NCBI RefSeq assembly: GCF_011075055.1
Contig: NW_025401138.1
Span: 124,001-188,000 of the forward strand
Length of the DNA: 64,000 nucleotides
Reading direction: 5' to 3'
Source of the DNA: Mangifera indica
Taxonomy: Eukaryota; Streptophyta; Magnoliopsida; Sapindales; Anacardiaceae
Shown here: positions 60,387 through 64,000 of the stretch, piece by piece
Layout: each line of letters opens with the position of its first letter
How positions within the stretch are numbered: the first letter of the stretch is position 1
The notes under the pieces: generated by a model
Database searches by the model: none
Told to the model about the DNA's origin: nothing
The model's input: the letters and a program-made list of their open reading frames with translations, nothing else
Position numbers and translations under genes: made by a program

Positions 60387-63300
60387 TCATGTTGGAACCT
60401 TTGCTCCCTGTCGGAAAAGAAAATTACAGTCAGATGACATTCTTACTAATATCAATTTAAATCCAGCAAAGAATAATTCCTACCATACCCAGCCTCCTGT
60501 GAAAAACCAGCTCCACTTCTTTTCGGAGGGCTTCCAAATCCATAGCATAATCCCTCTGATATTCCTCTTGCATTAAATCCTGCAGCTGCTGCCTTAACCT
60601 CTCCAAGGCAGTATCCAAACCACAAAAGTCCCTTAAAACCAGGGCTTCTGTTGTTCTGAGTTGCAGTAGATTTCTAATTGCGACAAGGGCCTGTAATATA
60701 ATTGCATTGGCACAGTAATAAAATTAGAACAACTACAAGCCATAAAAAAAAAGTCATTATATTAACTCATCTAACATTTGCTCGGTAAAGTTTTTGCAAA
60801 GATCATGCATACTTAAATGTCAGTTATATAAATCTGGTTCTTAACAAAAATATTCACTTCCAAGTTAATTATAATTTCAGCAACCAAAGCAGCAGTGTCA
60901 ACAAAGCATGGACATACATAAAACACTAAACCAGACAAAAGAAGTTCAAGAGACACCTTCTCTTGTAGATCAAGATCAGCTGAAGCTGTTAGATCAACCA
61001 CAGACTTCAGGAACAAGCGATTGCTGAAAAAAGGCAGCTCAACTTTATGTATATTTTCTAATTGACACTCGGCAAGGTCAGCAACAAGAAACACAGCTTT
61101 TCTGCGAAGTCTGATATCAATACTTGAGTTGCTCAGTATGTCCTGAAAAATATTGATCATCAATTGGAAAGTTAGGCACATAAATTACTTTATATACACA
61201 CAGTTTCTTCATTCTCACTCCCTTGTCACCTGAAGCATCAAATCTCCTGCTTCAGCATAGAACAGTTCCTGACCAGCTACATTATTTCGAATCAAGGCTG
61301 AAACTGCATATAGTGCTTTTACAGCTTCTTCTACAAAACTAGATTTTACCATCTTCATTAGCTTCGAAAGTGCTCCAAGATCAAGGACCTAAGACACTTA
61401 AAATTACTATTAATCAGTTTTTATTTCACATATCTCATTCAAAACAAAAAAATCGTCAAACACATTTATGATCATATTCAGCATTGCAATTATAATTAAG
61501 CATCAAAGGTTATACTTGTTAAAAATAAAAGAAAAAACAAACTACCTGCTTTTGAACAAAAGGGTTATTTTGACTGGCTTTCCCAAGAATCCATGCAGAA
61601 ATTTTCCTTATATCCATGTTCGGGTGATTAAGCTCTCGTATAAGCACAGCAAAGCCCCCTAGTTTGCTCAGATCTAAGAAACACAAAATTAGTTATAAGA
61701 ACCAATAATTTGTGTAAAAAGATAAAAATAACATGAGGACCCCACAATATTTGGGAGACCCTAGAACTCAAACAGATCTGTTACATAAAGAACTTCAGTG
61801 TAACAAAACTGTGATAGCATTTATCAGCAGCTGCTGAGAAGATATGCATACTAACTTCCCATCTTTCTAACAAAATAAGAAAAATGCCATTCAAAGGCAT
61901 TGGGGTTACACTCTCTAGTACATTACTTAGGTGCATTCTTCTAATTGAAGAAATAAATTTTTCGTGCAAAGACCCATCAATCACTGTGCATTGAGTTATT
62001 AGAATATGGCTAAAATTTGAGCATCTTAGAGTGAGTAATGTCAGCACAAGAAAAATTATTGGAACATTATTCATTCAAGTTTTTAGCTTTCATGGAAAAA
62101 CATGTGTTTTTGAAGAAATGAAGTAGCCTAAGGAGTACTTTTGTAAATCAAATAGTAAAGCAATGGTTAAAAATTAGCTAGAGCAAGTGAGAATACCTTC
62201 GTGAATGATTTCAACCGTTTAAAATTGCTACCTCAGGTTCTAACATCAATTGCAGGAGTCTAATGCTCATCTCAGAAAATTGCAAGACAACTGGAATAGG
62301 CCATGCAGATTGATAGGTGGGACAAAAAAAAAACCTTTAGGTACTCGAGTTATCAAGGGAATCACTAATGTGTAAACCTAATGCCCATTTGGAGTGTGTT
62401 TGTGCATTTTTTTAAGTGTTTGAATAATAAATTTATTACAAGTGCTGATCTCCAATTTGTGCAGTGTTGACGCTTGAAGGATATGATATGGTGGTGCCTT
62501 TAATTTATCACAGTACTAAAGTGTCAAGTAATGAACCCATAATATAATTGTAACATATGTATCTCTTATAGTAATATCCTACTCTTCTCATTCATCTACA
62601 AAATAAAACTAAAAATTTTCAATTTTAGAAAAAATTACTATAGTAAATGTTATAGATCTACCATAAATTTCTAATTCTATCCCCAAAAATTCATTACCCA
62701 CCTTTTTTTGCATTTGTCAAATTGAATAGCTTCAATGTTTAAGAGATCATAATTTTTCCAGAGGAGACAAATACTCACACTTAAATCATTCATTAGTAGA
62801 AACTTTCTCAGCTGAGTTAAAGATATCATTGAATGTGACAAATGACAATATAGCTTTGCCATCATACTAATGTACATCTAATTTCAATTGAAAGGTTGAT
62901 TCAAGTCCGCAAAAAGTATTTCATCATTCTCATTCATATTTATGCTTACAAATGTGGGTGAAGCAAATAGAAGAAACGAAAGAATAAATGAAATGTCATT
63001 TCTAGAAGCAGTTGCCTCACTTATGAAAATCTTTATTCCTTCAACTGTTTATGATAAGAAATATGAATAAAGTGGATAATGTATTTTAGGGAATGCAAAT
63101 AAAAGGCAATGGCACTATCACATTATTAATTATTTTTTACCACATTGAAAACTCTCCAATTTAAATTGTATGAATGAGAAAACTCATTAATTTAACTAGG
63201 ATAAATAGGAAGAGTGCAATATGATTAAGAGAAAAAGTACTGGAAGTATGTTAAGTCTTCATTCCTAACAATTGGAAATTGTGATAAATTAAAGGCATTG

Positions 63301-64000
63301 TTAGGCCATATTCACTGCAGCTGCAAAGTTAGATATCAGTGACTACTCTATTCTATGAGAACACTACAGAAATGAGGCGAGTACTGGCACAAGTTCATTT
63401 TGTGCCTCCCTTTCTAATACTAAGGAATTTAGCTTCAGAGCGCACACAAACAGAATGCAAAGTAGTATTTACGCCCTAGGCCTAGTAATGAAGGATTGTT
63501 TTAATGACTTGTGTTAAAGGGGTTTAATTGGCCACAGTGATATTTTCTATTTGTCTTGCTATTTCTTCATATGGAGGCACTATAACCCGCGTTAAGCATC
63601 AAAGACAGAAATTTTTAGAAGAGATCTTCTCACTTCCTTTTGACTAAGTTCAAAATTTGACACCAATTTATGTTGATAAAAGAAAATAACCCAATACCTT
63701 CCCCATAAACTCATGGTTTTCCATAAACATCCACCATTACCAACAACATTAAATCTAACAAAGAATAATATATATTCAAAGTTAATTGTTCATTGGAGAG
63801 TATATGTGCAGTAAGATAAAATAGGAGAATCGCACACACCATTTGCGTTATCAATGGGCTCAACAAGTATCAAAAGCTCCTCCAATGCACGATGGTGATC
63901 TTCCAAAGATAGAGAAGAATTATTCAAATCATCTATTGCAATTTGCATTAACTGTGCATCCGATGGTATCTTCAACTTCTCCATAAGTTCCTGTGTCAAC
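60387..64000 (-). CDS. SIL1: Hsp70 nucleotide exchange factor, SIL1/Fes1-like (5' end outside window)
   Basis: Six exons seen (minus): 63840-64000 (cut by the window edge), 61546-61673, 61230-61388, 60957-61142, 60484-60690, 60387-60407; 286 C-terminal residues. The sequence is a run of armadillo-type helices: LSKLGGFAVLIRELNHPNMD, IRKISAWILGKASQNNPFVQ, LGALSKLMKMVKSSFVEEAV, LRRKAVFLVADLAECQLENI, then LFLKSVVDLTASADLDLQEK, ALVAIRNLLQLRTTEALVLR and YAMDLEALRKEVELVFHRRL. This is the Fes1/HspBP1/SIL1 exchange-factor fold, which binds Hsp70-family chaperones and speeds ADP release. The closest plant protein I recall is the ER-type SIL1, but the N-terminus with any signal peptide is missing. The last exon adds only GAKVPT. 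Confidence 0.85.
61674..63839. other. Large intron of the SIL1-like gene
   Basis: About 2.2 kb between the edge exon and the next. AT-rich; no second gene or intact transposon seen. Frames at 61781-62074 and 62677-62877 have no family resemblance. Confidence 0.45.

Noticed and set aside
1..64000. Search for clustered defence-like or biosynthetic gene systems
   Set aside because: All genes are single, separately transcribed plant housekeeping or regulatory genes; no cluster logic was found.

Overview
This 64 kb window is nuclear DNA from a flowering plant, most likely a eudicot. It is AT-rich, its genes are split by spliceosomal introns, several products carry N-terminal plastid-targeting regions, and every recognisable protein has a plant family. 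The species cannot be named from the sequence. I joined exons by hand from GT/GC..AG boundaries that keep the reading frame and the conserved family sequence, giving twelve protein-coding genes, one of them cut by the right edge.

Layout. 1-5265 is repeat-dominated, with a diverged segmental duplication interrupted by inverted-repeat elements. A CLE signalling-peptide gene lies at 5266-5508 (-). A gene group follows: MOC1 plastid Holliday-junction resolvase (8652-14727 +), a family-16 methyltransferase (15804-19418 -), a DUF1645 protein (21992-23131 +) and an F-box protein (23637-26636 -). 26637-39249 is about 12.6 kb of gene-poor, TE-derived DNA. A second gene-dense stretch holds an endosulfine/ARPP-19 protein (39250-42128 +), plastid ribosomal protein L18 (43457-44071 +), a STAR1-like ABC ATPase (45372-46358 -), a WBP2-like GRAM protein (47535-49692 +), a plastid DUF1350 alpha/beta-hydrolase-like protein (50236-55083 +), RAD52-2 (56140-58630 -) and a SIL1/Fes1-like Hsp70 exchange factor (60387 to beyond 64000, -).

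The genes are individually regulated nuclear genes, not an operon. Shared themes are plastid function (MOC1, L18, DUF1350, RAD52-2) and organelle DNA recombination (MOC1 and RAD52-2). Neighbour order looks like conserved synteny: from memory, MOC1, the methyltransferase and the F-box gene sit near one another on Arabidopsis chromosome 2, and DUF1350 and RAD52-2 are adjacent on chromosome 5.

The non-coding part is dominated by small inverted-repeat transposons. The most striking is a family about 0.7-0.9 kb long. Its termini mostly begin GGCCAAAGGACTATTTCCCA, five copies have 9-10 bp target duplications (Mutator-like size), and each copy has a different internal palindromic core. I saw no defence-type or otherwise wholly new gene system. 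The best leads are this transposon family, a CLE peptide with a tyrosine at a position that is normally proline or histidine, a dead Ty3/gypsy integrase between direct repeats inside a MOC1 intron, and several unusual splice sites.
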